A stretch of 64,000 bases of DNA from Sphingomonas sp. PP-CE-3A-406 (GTDB lineage Bacteria > Pseudomonadota > Alphaproteobacteria > Sphingomonadales > Sphingomonadaceae), in assembly GCF_003688625.1 (NCBI RefSeq), contig NZ_RCWY01000003.1, positions 744,001-808,000 on the forward strand. The letters run 5' to 3'. The position numbers were made by a program, and so were the translations under genes. Position 1 is the first letter of the stretch. The number at the start of each line of letters is the position of its first letter. Below are positions 29,995 to 38,078 of this stretch, in pieces. A model generated the notes under the pieces. The model was not told the DNA's origin, made no database searches, and saw nothing but the letters and a program-made list of their open reading frames with translations.

Positions 29995-31914
29995 TTACTG
30001 GCAGGCAAGGCACTCATCGTAATCCTTCGACTCGACGTCGATCTGGCGCAGGTCGATGGTGTTGTCCGCCTCGACGCCGCCGGCGAAGCCCGCGCGCTGG
30101 ACCGACTTCGAACGGAGGTAATAGAGCGACTTGATGCCGAGCTCCCATGCGCGGAAGTGGAGCATCAGGAGGTCCCACTTTTCGACGTCGGCCGGGATGA
30201 ACAGGTTCAGCGACTGCGCCTGGTCGATGTAGGGCGTGCGATCGGCGGCGAGTTCGAGCAGCCAGCGCTGGTCGATCTCGAACGACGTCTTGTAGCAGTC
30301 CTTTTCCTCGACCGAGAGGAAGTCGAGATGCTGGACCGAGCCGCCCTGCTCGAGGATCGAGTTCCACACCGCGTCGCTGTTCTTCGACTTCTCGCTCAGC
30401 ATCTTTTCGAGATACGGATTCTTGATCGAGAAGCTGCCCGACAGCGTCTTGTGCGTGTAGATGTTCGCCGGGATCGGCTCGATGCACGCCGACGTGCCGC
30501 CGCAGATGATCGAGATCGACGCGGTCGGGGCAATCGCCATCTTGCAGCTGAAGCGCTCCATCGCGCCGACGTCGGCGGCATCGGGGCAGGGGCCGCGCTC
30601 GATCGCGAGCTGCATCGAGGCTTCGTTGGCCTGGCTGCTGATGTGCTTGAACATGCGCAGGTTCCACGACTTCGCCATCGCGCCCTCGAACGGGATGCCG
30701 CGTGCCTGGAGGAAGCTGTGGAAGCCCATCACGCCGAGCCCGACCGAGCGTTCGCGGCCCGCGCTGTAGGCGGCACGCTCCATGCCGGGTTCGTGGCGAT
30801 CGATGTAATCCTGCAGCACGTTGTCGAGGAAGCGCATGACGTCCTCGATCAGGCCCTTCTCGTCCTTCCACTGATCCCACGTCTCGAGGTTCAGCGACGA
30901 CAGGCAGCAGACCGCGGTCCGCTCGTTGCCGAGGTGATCCTTGCCGGTCGGCAGCGTGATCTCGGAGCACAGGTTCGAGGTCGAGACCTTGAGGCCGAGT
31001 TCGCGGTGATGCTTCGGCATCGCCTTGTTCACGTGATCGGCGAAGACGATGTACGGCTCGCCGGTCTGGAGGCGCGTCTCGACGAGCTTCTGGAACAGCG
31101 AGCGCGCGTCGACGGTGGCGCGGATCGCCTGGTCCTTCGGCGAGCGGAGATGCCATTCCTCGCCGTTGCGGACGGCTTCCATGAAGTCGTCGGTGATCAG
31201 CACGCCGTGGTGGAGGTTCAGTGCCTTGCGGTTGAAATCGCCCGAGGGTTTGCGGATCTCGAGGAATTCCTCGATCTCGGGGTGCGAGACGTCGAGATAG
31301 ACCGCGGCCGAGCCACGGCGGAGCGAGCCCTGCGAGATGGCGAGCGTCAGCGAATCCATGACGCGGACGAACGGGATGATGCCGCTGGTCTTGCCGTTGA
31401 GGCCGACCGGCTCGCCGATGCCGCGGACGTTGCCCCAATAGGTGCCGATGCCGCCGCCGCGCGAGGCGAGCCAGACATTCTCGTTCCAGGTGTCGACGAT
31501 GCCGCCGAGGCTGTCGGGGACCGAGTTGAGGTAGCACGAGATCGGCAGGCCGCGGCCGGTGCCGCCGTTCGACAGAACGGGGGTGGCGGGCATGAACCAG
31601 AGCTTCGAGATCGCGTCGTAGAGACGCTGTGCGTGACCGGCGTCATCGGCGTAGGCCGACGCAACGCGGACGAACAGGTCCTGATAGCTTTCGCCCGGGA
31701 GCAGGTAGCGATCCTTGAGCGTGTCCTTGCCGAATTCGGTCAGCAGCGCGTCGCGGCTGTGATCGACCTCGACCGGGTAGATCTGCGCGCGCACGGAGTG
31801 GCTGTCCTGCGCCTGGCGCGGGGCCTTCGGAGCCTCGGCTTCAGGCGTTGCGATGGTCTGTTCGATCGTGTTCGTGGTCATGTCGCTATCCCGGCTGCTG
31901 TCTCTGAAATCCAT
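29995..31914 (-). CDS. nrdA: Ribonucleoside-diphosphate reductase class Ia, alpha (catalytic) subunit
   Basis: This 639-residue R1 subunit reduces ribonucleoside diphosphates. Active-site cysteines are visible: GLPISCYLNS, TSNLCSEITLP (thiyl-radical Cys) and AVCCLSSLNLETW. The C-terminal shuttle pair is CLACQ. Radical-transfer tyrosines are in LYYLRSKS. The ATG at 31914 has AGGAG 10 nt upstream; the ATG at 31881 would remove 11 residues and has a weaker site. At 639 residues it is about 120 shorter than E. coli NrdA, and the N-terminal ATP-cone is absent. The allosteric overall-activity site is therefore missing here. Confidence 0.95.
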   Translation of the reverse strand: MDFRDSSRDSDMTTNTIEQTIATPEAEAPKAPRQAQDSHSVRAQIYPVEVDHSRDALLTEFGKDTLKDRYLLPGESYQDLFVRVASAYADDAGHAQRLYDAISKLWFMPATPVLSNGGTGRGLPISCYLNSVPDSLGGIVDTWNENVWLASRGGGIGTYWGNVRGIGEPVGLNGKTSGIIPFVRVMDSLTLAISQGSLRRGSAAVYLDVSHPEIEEFLEIRKPSGDFNRKALNLHHGVLITDDFMEAVRNGEEWHLRSPKDQAIRATVDARSLFQKLVETRLQTGEPYIVFADHVNKAMPKHHRELGLKVSTSNLCSEITLPTGKDHLGNERTAVCCLSSLNLETWDQWKDEKGLIEDVMRFLDNVLQDYIDRHEPGMERAAYSAGRERSVGLGVMGFHSFLQARGIPFEGAMAKSWNLRMFKHISSQANEASMQLAIERGPCPDAADVGAMERFSCKMAIAPTASISIICGGTSACIEPIPANIYTHKTLSGSFSIKNPYLEKMLSEKSKNSDAVWNSILEQGGSVQHLDFLSVEEKDCYKTSFEIDQRWLLELAADRTPYIDQAQSLNLFIPADVEKWDLLMLHFRAWELGIKSLYYLRSKSVQRAGFAGGVEADNTIDLRQIDVESKDYDECLACQ

Positions 31915-31937
31915 CGAAACCGCTCCTAGTGTTCTGT

Positions 31938-31949
31938 ATTCGTTCGAAT
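31938..31949. promoter_or_regulatory. Dyads upstream of nrdA
   Basis: ATTCG-TT-CGAAT (31938-31949) lies 24 bp before the nrdA start, and a second dyad TCGCATA-TGAC-TATGCGA lies at 32042-32059. Neither matches the NrdR box (ACAC-AT-rich-GTGT). The remaining part of the roughly 410-bp gap 31915-32324 shows no gene that I can support. Regulatory meaning is speculative. Confidence 0.3.
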
Positions 31950-32324
31950 CGGCGTCATGTCACCATGCTACCATCGGACGCCCCCTAACGGGAGAACAAA
32001 AAGTGACCATCGCGGCGGTGGAAGGCGCGCTTACGGTCATATCGCATATGACTATGCGAGGGTTGTTCTACCAGCGATTGGGTCCGCCCCCGAACGCAAC
32101 CCCAAGAGATTGTGCCAAAGCGCGAAGAGACGCAAGGGGGTGCGGGGATGGTCGGGGGCTCGGTTCGTCGTGTTCGGGTGCGGGTTGGGCGAGCGGGATA
32201 TTCGCGACGCGTGGACTTCTGCGGGGTTCGCGAAGCGCAAGGGGGCGAAGCGGGAACGAAAATTTATTTAGAGCGGAAAGATGGCAAATGTTGCTCGCGG
32301 GATCTGCGCGCGCTGTCTGAGGCT

Positions 32325-33041
32325 CTAGGCTCCGACGAGGCGGTCGGCGAGCGCTGTAATGCTGGTGGCGGCATGATCCCAGTCCTGTGCCTGATCCGCG
32401 TCGGGTGCGGGGCGGCCGCCATATTCCATCGGCCGATCGATATACGCGGTCACCAACCCGCAGGCGCGCGCTGCGGCGAGGTCGCTGTGATGCGCGGCGA
32501 CGAGGCAGAGTTCACCGGGATCGAGGCCGAGCAAGCGCGCGGTGGCCAGGTAGGCTTCGGGTAGCGGCTTGTAGACGCGGCTGACCTCGGCGCCGAGGAT
32601 CGCATCCCAGGGGAGCGCCGCACGCCGCGCCATCTCGACCATCAGCGCGATGTTGCCGTTGCTGAGCGTGACGATCGGAAACCGCGTCTTGAGGCGGGTC
32701 AGGCCCTCGACCGAGTCAGGCCACGGATCGAGCCGGTGCCAGGCCTTGGTCAGATGCACCAGTGTCGCCTCGTCGATCGTTGTCGGATCGATCGCGTACT
32801 CACTCAGCAGATCCTCGAGCGCCTCTCGGTGGAGCGTGTCGAGGATGACGAACGGTCGCCGCCCGCTGCGGACCTGTTCGAGCGCTGGCTGATAGCGATG
32901 CCGCCAGCCGTCCGCGAAGCGATGCGGGTCGATATCGGATCGGCCGAGAGCTGCCAGAACTGGGCCTGCATCGCGCGCGATCCCCGAACGCCAGTCGACC
33001 ACCGTGCCGAACACGTCGAAGGCCAAGGCTTTGATCGGCAT
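32325..33041 (-). CDS. Haloacid dehalogenase type II (HAD superfamily)
   Basis: This 238-residue protein has the HAD nucleophile motif AFDVFGTVVDWR (Asp in FDVFGT), LSNGNIALM (motif II Ser), the Lys in SRVYKPLPEAY (motif III) and AAHHSDLAAARACGLVTAYIDRP (motif IV), the order seen in (S)-2-haloacid dehalogenases. They hydrolyse 2-haloalkanoic acids to 2-hydroxy acids, though many relatives have other substrates. AAGGAG lies 8-13 nt before the ATG at 33041; the open extension to 33110 enters a repeat and is rejected. It is monocistronic. Confidence 0.85.
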   Translation of the reverse strand: MPIKALAFDVFGTVVDWRSGIARDAGPVLAALGRSDIDPHRFADGWRHRYQPALEQVRSGRRPFVILDTLHREALEDLLSEYAIDPTTIDEATLVHLTKAWHRLDPWPDSVEGLTRLKTRFPIVTLSNGNIALMVEMARRAALPWDAILGAEVSRVYKPLPEAYLATARLLGLDPGELCLVAAHHSDLAAARACGLVTAYIDRPMEYGGRPAPDADQAQDWDHAATSITALADRLVGA

Positions 33042-33082
33042 GGGCAATCTCCTTCGGCACCTGTACCGTTCGACCCTGTATC

Positions 33083-33179
33083 CGTCATTCCCGTGCAGGC
33101 GGGAACCCATACGGGCATGCCTCGCGGTTAAAATGCTGGCGCTACAGAATATGGGTTCCCGCCTCCGCGGGGATGACGA
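33083..33179. repeat. Intergenic palindrome, GTCATTCCCG family (H)
   Basis: GTCATTCCCGTGCAGGCGGGAACCCAT (from 33083) pairs with ATGGGTTCCCGCCTCCGCGGGGATGAC (to 33177), with a 40-bp centre. It sits in the 225-bp gap between the dehalogenase gene and the GGDEF-EAL gene. Related in style, but not identical, to family A. Confidence 0.8.
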
Positions 33180-33266
33180 TGGGTTACATATCCGACGGCG
33201 ACCGGCGCCGTTTCCTTCAAGGCATATGGGGCACCCGCAGTTCCGCCTTCGGGTTGCGCGGCCGGC

Positions 33267-35918
33267 TTACCCTGTCCGGCGCAGACGGAAGCCCTGCGTC
33301 TGGTTCAGCTTCGCGAGATTGAATGCTTCGTGAAACTCGATCCCGGCCTTGCCGTTATGCGCCCAGCGAATGCGCGCCGGCACCATCTGGTCCTCGACAA
33401 GTTCGATCAGCATTTCGAGACCGTCGGGATCGCCATCTACCGCGATGCCGTCGATCATCGCGCCCGAGGTCGAGATATCGCGGATGCGGACGTCGCCGCG
33501 GACGCCGTCGATCAGGATGCCGGCCGAGCGCAGCATCTTGGTTCGCGGCGCGCGACTGACCTTGAAGCCGCTCGGGGTGGCGATCCCGTTTTCCGCGGCC
33601 AACTGGAGCAACGCGTCCTCGGCGCTGACCGGGCGGCCATAGACATAGCCCTGGATGTGGCTGCACCCGAGGTCGCGGATCAGATCGATCTCGTCCTGGA
33701 TCTCGACGCCTTCCGCCGTTGTCTCCATCCCGAGCGTGTCGGCGAGCGTGACGATCGCCTTGATGATCGCGGCGTTGCGATTGCCGGGTTCGGCGGCGCC
33801 CTTGACGAACGACTGGTCGATCTTGATCTTGTCGAACGGTGCGTTGCGCAGGTAGCCGAGCGACGAATAGCCGGTGCCGAAGTCGTCGAGCGCGAGCCGG
33901 ACGCCGATGCCCTTCAGCGATTTGAACATCTGTTCGGACGAGCTGGTCTCGTCGAGGAAGACGCCCTCGGTGATCTCGAGTTCGAGGCGGTTGGCGGAAA
34001 TCCCCGACTGGGCGAGCGCACTGGTGACGAGCGCGGGCAGGACCGGGTTGGCGAACTGGATCGGCGACACGTTGACCGCGACGCGGATGGCGTCGGGCCA
34101 GCGCGCGGCCTCGATACAGGCGGTGCGCAGGACCCATTCGCCGATCGCCTCGATCAGCCCGCACTCCTCGGCGACCGGTATGAAATCGGCGGGGGAGACC
34201 AGGCCGCGGGTCGGATGGTTCCAGCGGATGAGCGCCTCGTAACCGACCACCCGGGTCGTCTTCGTGTTGACGACGGGCTGGTAACAGAGGTGGAACGCGC
34301 CCGTCGCGACGGCGCTGCGCAGATCGTCTTCGAGCAGTTTGCGCGTCTTGGCGCCCGCGAGCATGTCGTCCGAAAAGAAGCGGTGGACGCCGCGGCCGTC
34401 GGCCTTGGCGGCATACAATGCCAGGTCGGCATTGCGGACGAGCGTTTCCGCATCGTTGCCGTCGCCGGGTGCGATCGCGATGCCGATCGAGCATCCGATC
34501 GTGACGGCAGTGCCGGCAACCGAATAGGGCTGCGACAAGGATGCGATCAGGTCGCGCGCCAATGCCGCCAACGTGTCGCGATTGTCCATGCTGGGCAGCA
34601 CGACCTCGAACTCGTCGCCGCCCAGACGCCCGACCAGACCGGCATCGCCGACCCCGCGTTGCAGCCGTTGCGCGACCAGCTTGAGCAGCGCGTCGCCGGC
34701 CTGATGACCCAGCGTATCGTTGACCGCCTTGAACCGATCGAGATCGATCAACAGCAGCGACGTGGCGCGGTACGGCCCGGCCAGCTGCGCCAGCGTCTTG
34801 TCGAGCGACAGCCGCATCCGCTGGCGATTGGCGAGCCCGGTCAAGCCGTCGAACAGCGCCAGCCGCGTGATCTCGGCTTCGGACCTGCGCTTTTCGGTCA
34901 GGTCGCTGCCCGAGCCGATGAACCCCTGGAAGCGGCCGAGCTCGTCGACCACCGGGCGTCCTGAAATCGACCACCATTGCTCGCCGTCGGACGTCGCCGA
35001 ACGGACCGAATAGTCGGAGAACGAGGTTCGCGATGCGATGTGGAAGGCCAGCGTGCGCTCGGTGCCGGGGGCATCGCTGTCCATCTTGAACAACCCGGTG
35101 AGCGGCTGGCCGATCGCGCCGCCGGCAAGACCCAGATCGTCGACGACCTTGGCCGACAGATAGGTGATCTTGCCCTGACGATCGGCTTCCCAGAACCAGC
35201 CGGTGCCTTCGCCCTCGAACTCGGCGATCATCCGGACCGCGAGATCGCCGGCGCCGGCCTGTTCGGCGCGATCGAGTTCGCGATCATGGTCGACCTGTGC
35301 AAGCTTGCGGGTGACGACCGCGAGACCGACGAGGCCCAGCAGCGCCATGACGAGCGCAACGCCCGGCCCGGTCAGCGCCGCCACCGCGAGGACCGCGCCG
35401 ACACCGAAGCCGAGGGTCGCCGCGCGGACCGCGTGGATGCTCACCGCGGAGACGAGGATCGTCCCGGCGACCGCCGTGAAACAGGCGATCTGGAGCGGGC
35501 CTGTCGGCATCCGCATGGTGGTCCAGAGCAGCGACGCCAGCAGCGCCGACATCGCGACGACGCCGAGCGTGATCATCCGGTTGCGCCGGAACGGGCGCCA
35601 TCGCCGCAGCGCCGGGACGCGCAGCGCGCACAATAGCGCGACCGACACCGTGGCGACGACCGCCACGTGGATCCCGACGAGCGAAGCGAACGCGGCTAAC
35701 CCGGCGCTGGCCGGTGCGCAGACGCACATGGCGATCAGGATCGCGCCCGCGACCACCTGCATCGCCAGCGTATACGGCCACACGGCGGCGACCTGATCGA
35801 TCTTGCGATCCTGCAATGCGGCGATCTGTTCGCGCGTCTCCTCTGCCAGACCGAACAGCGCGGTCGCGGGCGCTCGATCTCGGGCGCGGCGATCGGCAAC
35901 GGGGAGGGGAGCATACAT
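33267..35918 (-). CDS. Membrane-bound PAS-GGDEF-EAL-PilZ c-di-GMP protein
   Basis: This 883-residue inner-membrane protein has about five or six hydrophobic helices (about 46-205), a PAS domain (235-345), GGDEF (350-510, intact RLGGDEFEV at 433-437), EAL (530-770, intact GYEALIRWNHP and DDFGTGYSSLGYL), and a C-terminal PilZ-like domain (about 785-875, with IRDISTSGAMIDG and RIRWAHNGKAGIEF). Both catalytic motifs are complete, so it may make or degrade c-di-GMP. The RxxD inhibitory site at the usual distance before GGDEF is absent, so product inhibition would have to come from elsewhere, perhaps PilZ. Start is the ATG at 35918 with no clear ribosome-binding site. Confidence 0.93.
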   Translation of the reverse strand: MYAPLPVADRRARDRAPATALFGLAEETREQIAALQDRKIDQVAAVWPYTLAMQVVAGAILIAMCVCAPASAGLAAFASLVGIHVAVVATVSVALLCALRVPALRRWRPFRRNRMITLGVVAMSALLASLLWTTMRMPTGPLQIACFTAVAGTILVSAVSIHAVRAATLGFGVGAVLAVAALTGPGVALVMALLGLVGLAVVTRKLAQVDHDRELDRAEQAGAGDLAVRMIAEFEGEGTGWFWEADRQGKITYLSAKVVDDLGLAGGAIGQPLTGLFKMDSDAPGTERTLAFHIASRTSFSDYSVRSATSDGEQWWSISGRPVVDELGRFQGFIGSGSDLTEKRRSEAEITRLALFDGLTGLANRQRMRLSLDKTLAQLAGPYRATSLLLIDLDRFKAVNDTLGHQAGDALLKLVAQRLQRGVGDAGLVGRLGGDEFEVVLPSMDNRDTLAALARDLIASLSQPYSVAGTAVTIGCSIGIAIAPGDGNDAETLVRNADLALYAAKADGRGVHRFFSDDMLAGAKTRKLLEDDLRSAVATGAFHLCYQPVVNTKTTRVVGYEALIRWNHPTRGLVSPADFIPVAEECGLIEAIGEWVLRTACIEAARWPDAIRVAVNVSPIQFANPVLPALVTSALAQSGISANRLELEITEGVFLDETSSSEQMFKSLKGIGVRLALDDFGTGYSSLGYLRNAPFDKIKIDQSFVKGAAEPGNRNAAIIKAIVTLADTLGMETTAEGVEIQDEIDLIRDLGCSHIQGYVYGRPVSAEDALLQLAAENGIATPSGFKVSRAPRTKMLRSAGILIDGVRGDVRIRDISTSGAMIDGIAVDGDPDGLEMLIELVEDQMVPARIRWAHNGKAGIEFHEAFNLAKLNQTQGFRLRRTG

Positions 35919-36088
35919 AGACCCGGTATGGCGTGGATACCTTGCCGAGATGGTCTTCGATCTAGGTTAACGAACCATTCTCGATCAGCGCCGGACCGCC
36001 GCCAACCGTAGGCCGATGTGAGGGCGATGGGATAGCTATCGCGGCTGCCGCGTTGAGCGGGGGACTTCCAGCATCACGAGGTATCCCC

Positions 36089-37228
36089 ATGAATACGGTT
36101 TCGACGATCGCGTCCGCGCTCGGTCTCGGCAAGAAGAAGGTCCGTTATGCGATCGTCGGGCTCGGCGACATCTCGCAGGCGTCGATGATGCCCGGCGTCG
36201 CGCATACCGGCAATTCGGAGATTGCGGCGCTCGTTACAGACGATCCGGTCAAGGCGCGCGAGCTTGGCAAGACATACGGCGTCGAGGCGACCTATCGCTA
36301 CGACCAGTTCGACGAGTTGCTCGCCTCGGGGCTGATCGACGCGGTCTATCTCGGGACGCCGAACTGGCGCCATGCCGAGTTTGCGATTCCCGCGCTGAAG
36401 GCGGGAATCCACGTGCTGTCGGAGAAGCCGTTGGAGATTTCGGTCGAGAAGGCCGAGGCGATCCGCGATGCCGAGCGCGCGTCGTCGGCCAAGCTGATGA
36501 CCGCGTACCGGCTGCATTTCGAGCCGTCGACGCTCGACGCGATCCGCCGCATCCGGGCCGGTGAACTCGGCGAGCTGATCGCGTTCACTTCGTGCTTCAC
36601 GCAGAAGGTCGATCCGGCTAACCACCGCGTGAAGAACGGGGTCATTGCCGGGCCGCTGTTCGACATGGGTCCGTATCCGATCAACGCGACGCGCTATCTG
36701 TTCGGGGCGGAGCCGACCGAAGTGGTCTCGGCTGTCGCGATGCGGCATCCCGATTTGGGGCTGGGCGATCTCGACGATACGTTCGCGGTGACGTTGCGCT
36801 TTCCCGGCGATCGGCTGGCGCAGTTCACCGTCTCCTACGCGGCCAACAACGTCGACAGCCTGACGATCTCGGGCACCCAGGGCAGCATCCACATGGACCC
36901 GGCTTACGGCTTCGGCGATGCGATGGAGCAGCGCGTGACGATCGGCGAAAAGAAGAGCCATGAGAGCTTCAAGCCGACCGACCAGTTCGGCGGCGAGATG
37001 CGCTATTTCTCCGACTGTATCCTCGAAGATCGCGATCCCGAGCCCGATGCGGAGGAGGGGCTTGCCGATCTTCGCGTCATCGAGGGTGTGCTGGAGGCGC
37101 TGAAGACGCGGGGGCCGGTGACGTTGCCGCCGTTCGTGCGCTCGCGGCGGATTTCGGGGGACCAGGAGCAGACCTTGTCGCCGATCAAGGAGCCCAAGCT
37201 CGTCAACGCCGCCAGCCCGACCGGCTGA
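36089..37228 (+). CDS. Gfo/Idh/MocA family NAD(P)-dependent sugar oxidoreductase
   Basis: This 379-residue protein has an N-terminal Rossmann fold (VRYAIVGLGDISQASMMPG, nucleotide-binding GLGDIS), the EKP motif in VLSEKPLEIS and a C-terminal alpha/beta domain with GPLFDMGPYPINATRYLFG. It resembles glucose-fructose oxidoreductase-like and dehydrogenase members that act on sugars or sugar acids. It has no Tat signal peptide, so it is cytosolic, unlike Zymomonas GFOR. The ATG at 36089 follows ACGAGG. It is divergent from the GGDEF-EAL gene and 5 bp upstream of the exonuclease gene. Confidence 0.88.
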   Translation: MNTVSTIASALGLGKKKVRYAIVGLGDISQASMMPGVAHTGNSEIAALVTDDPVKARELGKTYGVEATYRYDQFDELLASGLIDAVYLGTPNWRHAEFAIPALKAGIHVLSEKPLEISVEKAEAIRDAERASSAKLMTAYRLHFEPSTLDAIRRIRAGELGELIAFTSCFTQKVDPANHRVKNGVIAGPLFDMGPYPINATRYLFGAEPTEVVSAVAMRHPDLGLGDLDDTFAVTLRFPGDRLAQFTVSYAANNVDSLTISGTQGSIHMDPAYGFGDAMEQRVTIGEKKSHESFKPTDQFGGEMRYFSDCILEDRDPEPDAEEGLADLRVIEGVLEALKTRGPVTLPPFVRSRRISGDQEQTLSPIKEPKLVNAASPTG

Positions 37229-37233
37229 GCGGC

Positions 37234-37818
37234 ATGCTCGCCTTCCTCGATTTCGAAGCGTCGTCGCTGGGGAAGGCGAGCTATCCGATCGAGGTGGCGT
37301 GGGTGTTCGAGGACGGTACGTCGGAGAACCACCTGATCAAGCCTGCGCCCGATTGGACCGACTGGGATCCGGCGGCGCAGGCTATCCACCGGATCGAACG
37401 GCGGGTTTTGGAGGAGGAGGGCGAGGATCACGTGGTCGTGGCGACGCGGATGGTCGAGGCGCTGGCGGGACATGACCTGCTGGCGAGTGCGCCGTCCTGG
37501 GATGGCAAATGGCTGAGCGCGTTGTTGCGTGCCGGCGGGCAGCCCCGGCGTGTGCTGCGGTTGCGCGATAGCGACGAGGCGCAACTGGAGGCGGCGCGGG
37601 CGTGCTTGGCGGATGTTGCGCCGGCGGCAGTGCGGGAGGCCCTGGCGCGGGAAGTGGTCGGCGCGGTGTCGCAGCGGCGGAATGGGCGGGTGCCGGATCA
37701 TCGGGCGCTGGCCGATGCGGTGGCGGAGCGCGAGCAGTGGCTGGAGGTGCAGGCTGAGGCGCAGAGGCGGGCGACGTTGTGGACCTCTACTACCGTGGAA
37801 GCTGCGGACCCGACCTAA
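37234..37818 (+). CDS. DEDDh-type exonuclease-like protein (RNase H fold)
   Basis: This 194-residue protein begins MLAFLDFEASSLGKASYPIE, where DFE is Exo I of DnaQ-like 3'-5' exonucleases. A middle Asp is in SAPSWDGKWLSALL, and the closing motif is HRALAD (His-x4-Asp), giving a complete DEDDh set. It lies 5 bp after the oxidoreductase gene, so the two are probably cotranscribed. Substrate and role are unknown; databases sometimes label relatives as transcriptional regulators, which the motifs do not support. Confident as a real gene, moderately confident on exonuclease activity. Confidence 0.75.
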   Translation: MLAFLDFEASSLGKASYPIEVAWVFEDGTSENHLIKPAPDWTDWDPAAQAIHRIERRVLEEEGEDHVVVATRMVEALAGHDLLASAPSWDGKWLSALLRAGGQPRRVLRLRDSDEAQLEAARACLADVAPAAVREALAREVVGAVSQRRNGRVPDHRALADAVAEREQWLEVQAEAQRRATLWTSTTVEAADPT

Positions 37819-37820
37819 GC

Positions 37821-37878
37821 TTGTTTCCCCGCGAAGGCGCGGACCCAGACTGGGCTCCCGCCTTCGCGGGAGAACAAG
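37821..37878. repeat. Intergenic palindrome, family A
   Basis: CTTGTTTCCCCGCGAAGGCG...CCCAGACTGGG...CGCCTTCGCGGGAGAACAAG is a near-perfect inverted repeat with TTGTT/AACAA ends and a central CCAG-CTGG. A close copy is at 44362-44419. Confidence 0.85.
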
Positions 37879-37910
37879 GAGGGGGTTGCTACGATTATCA
37901 GGACCATTAC

Positions 37911-38016
37911 GCCACCCCGGCGAAGGCCGGGGCCCAGTTGGGGAACGTTGCTAACGAAGCGCGGTCCGTCGTTACTGCGACCTTTCCAACTGGGCCCCGG
38001 CCTCCGCCGGGGAGGT
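37911..38016. repeat. Intergenic palindrome, family B
   Basis: CCACCCCGGCGAAGGCCGGGGCCCAGTTGG pairs with CCAACTGGGCCCCGGCCTCCGCCGGGGAGG around a ~45-bp centre containing AACGTTGCTAACGAAGCG. Sister copies: 44466-44572, 52261-52370 and 59532-59639. Together with the family A copy, it fills the gap between the exonuclease and efflux genes. Confidence 0.85.
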
Positions 38017-38078
38017 GGCAGTTGGTCGAGGGCAACGAGGCCCGACGGGCGCCGGTACCTCTACGCGATACCCTTGCG

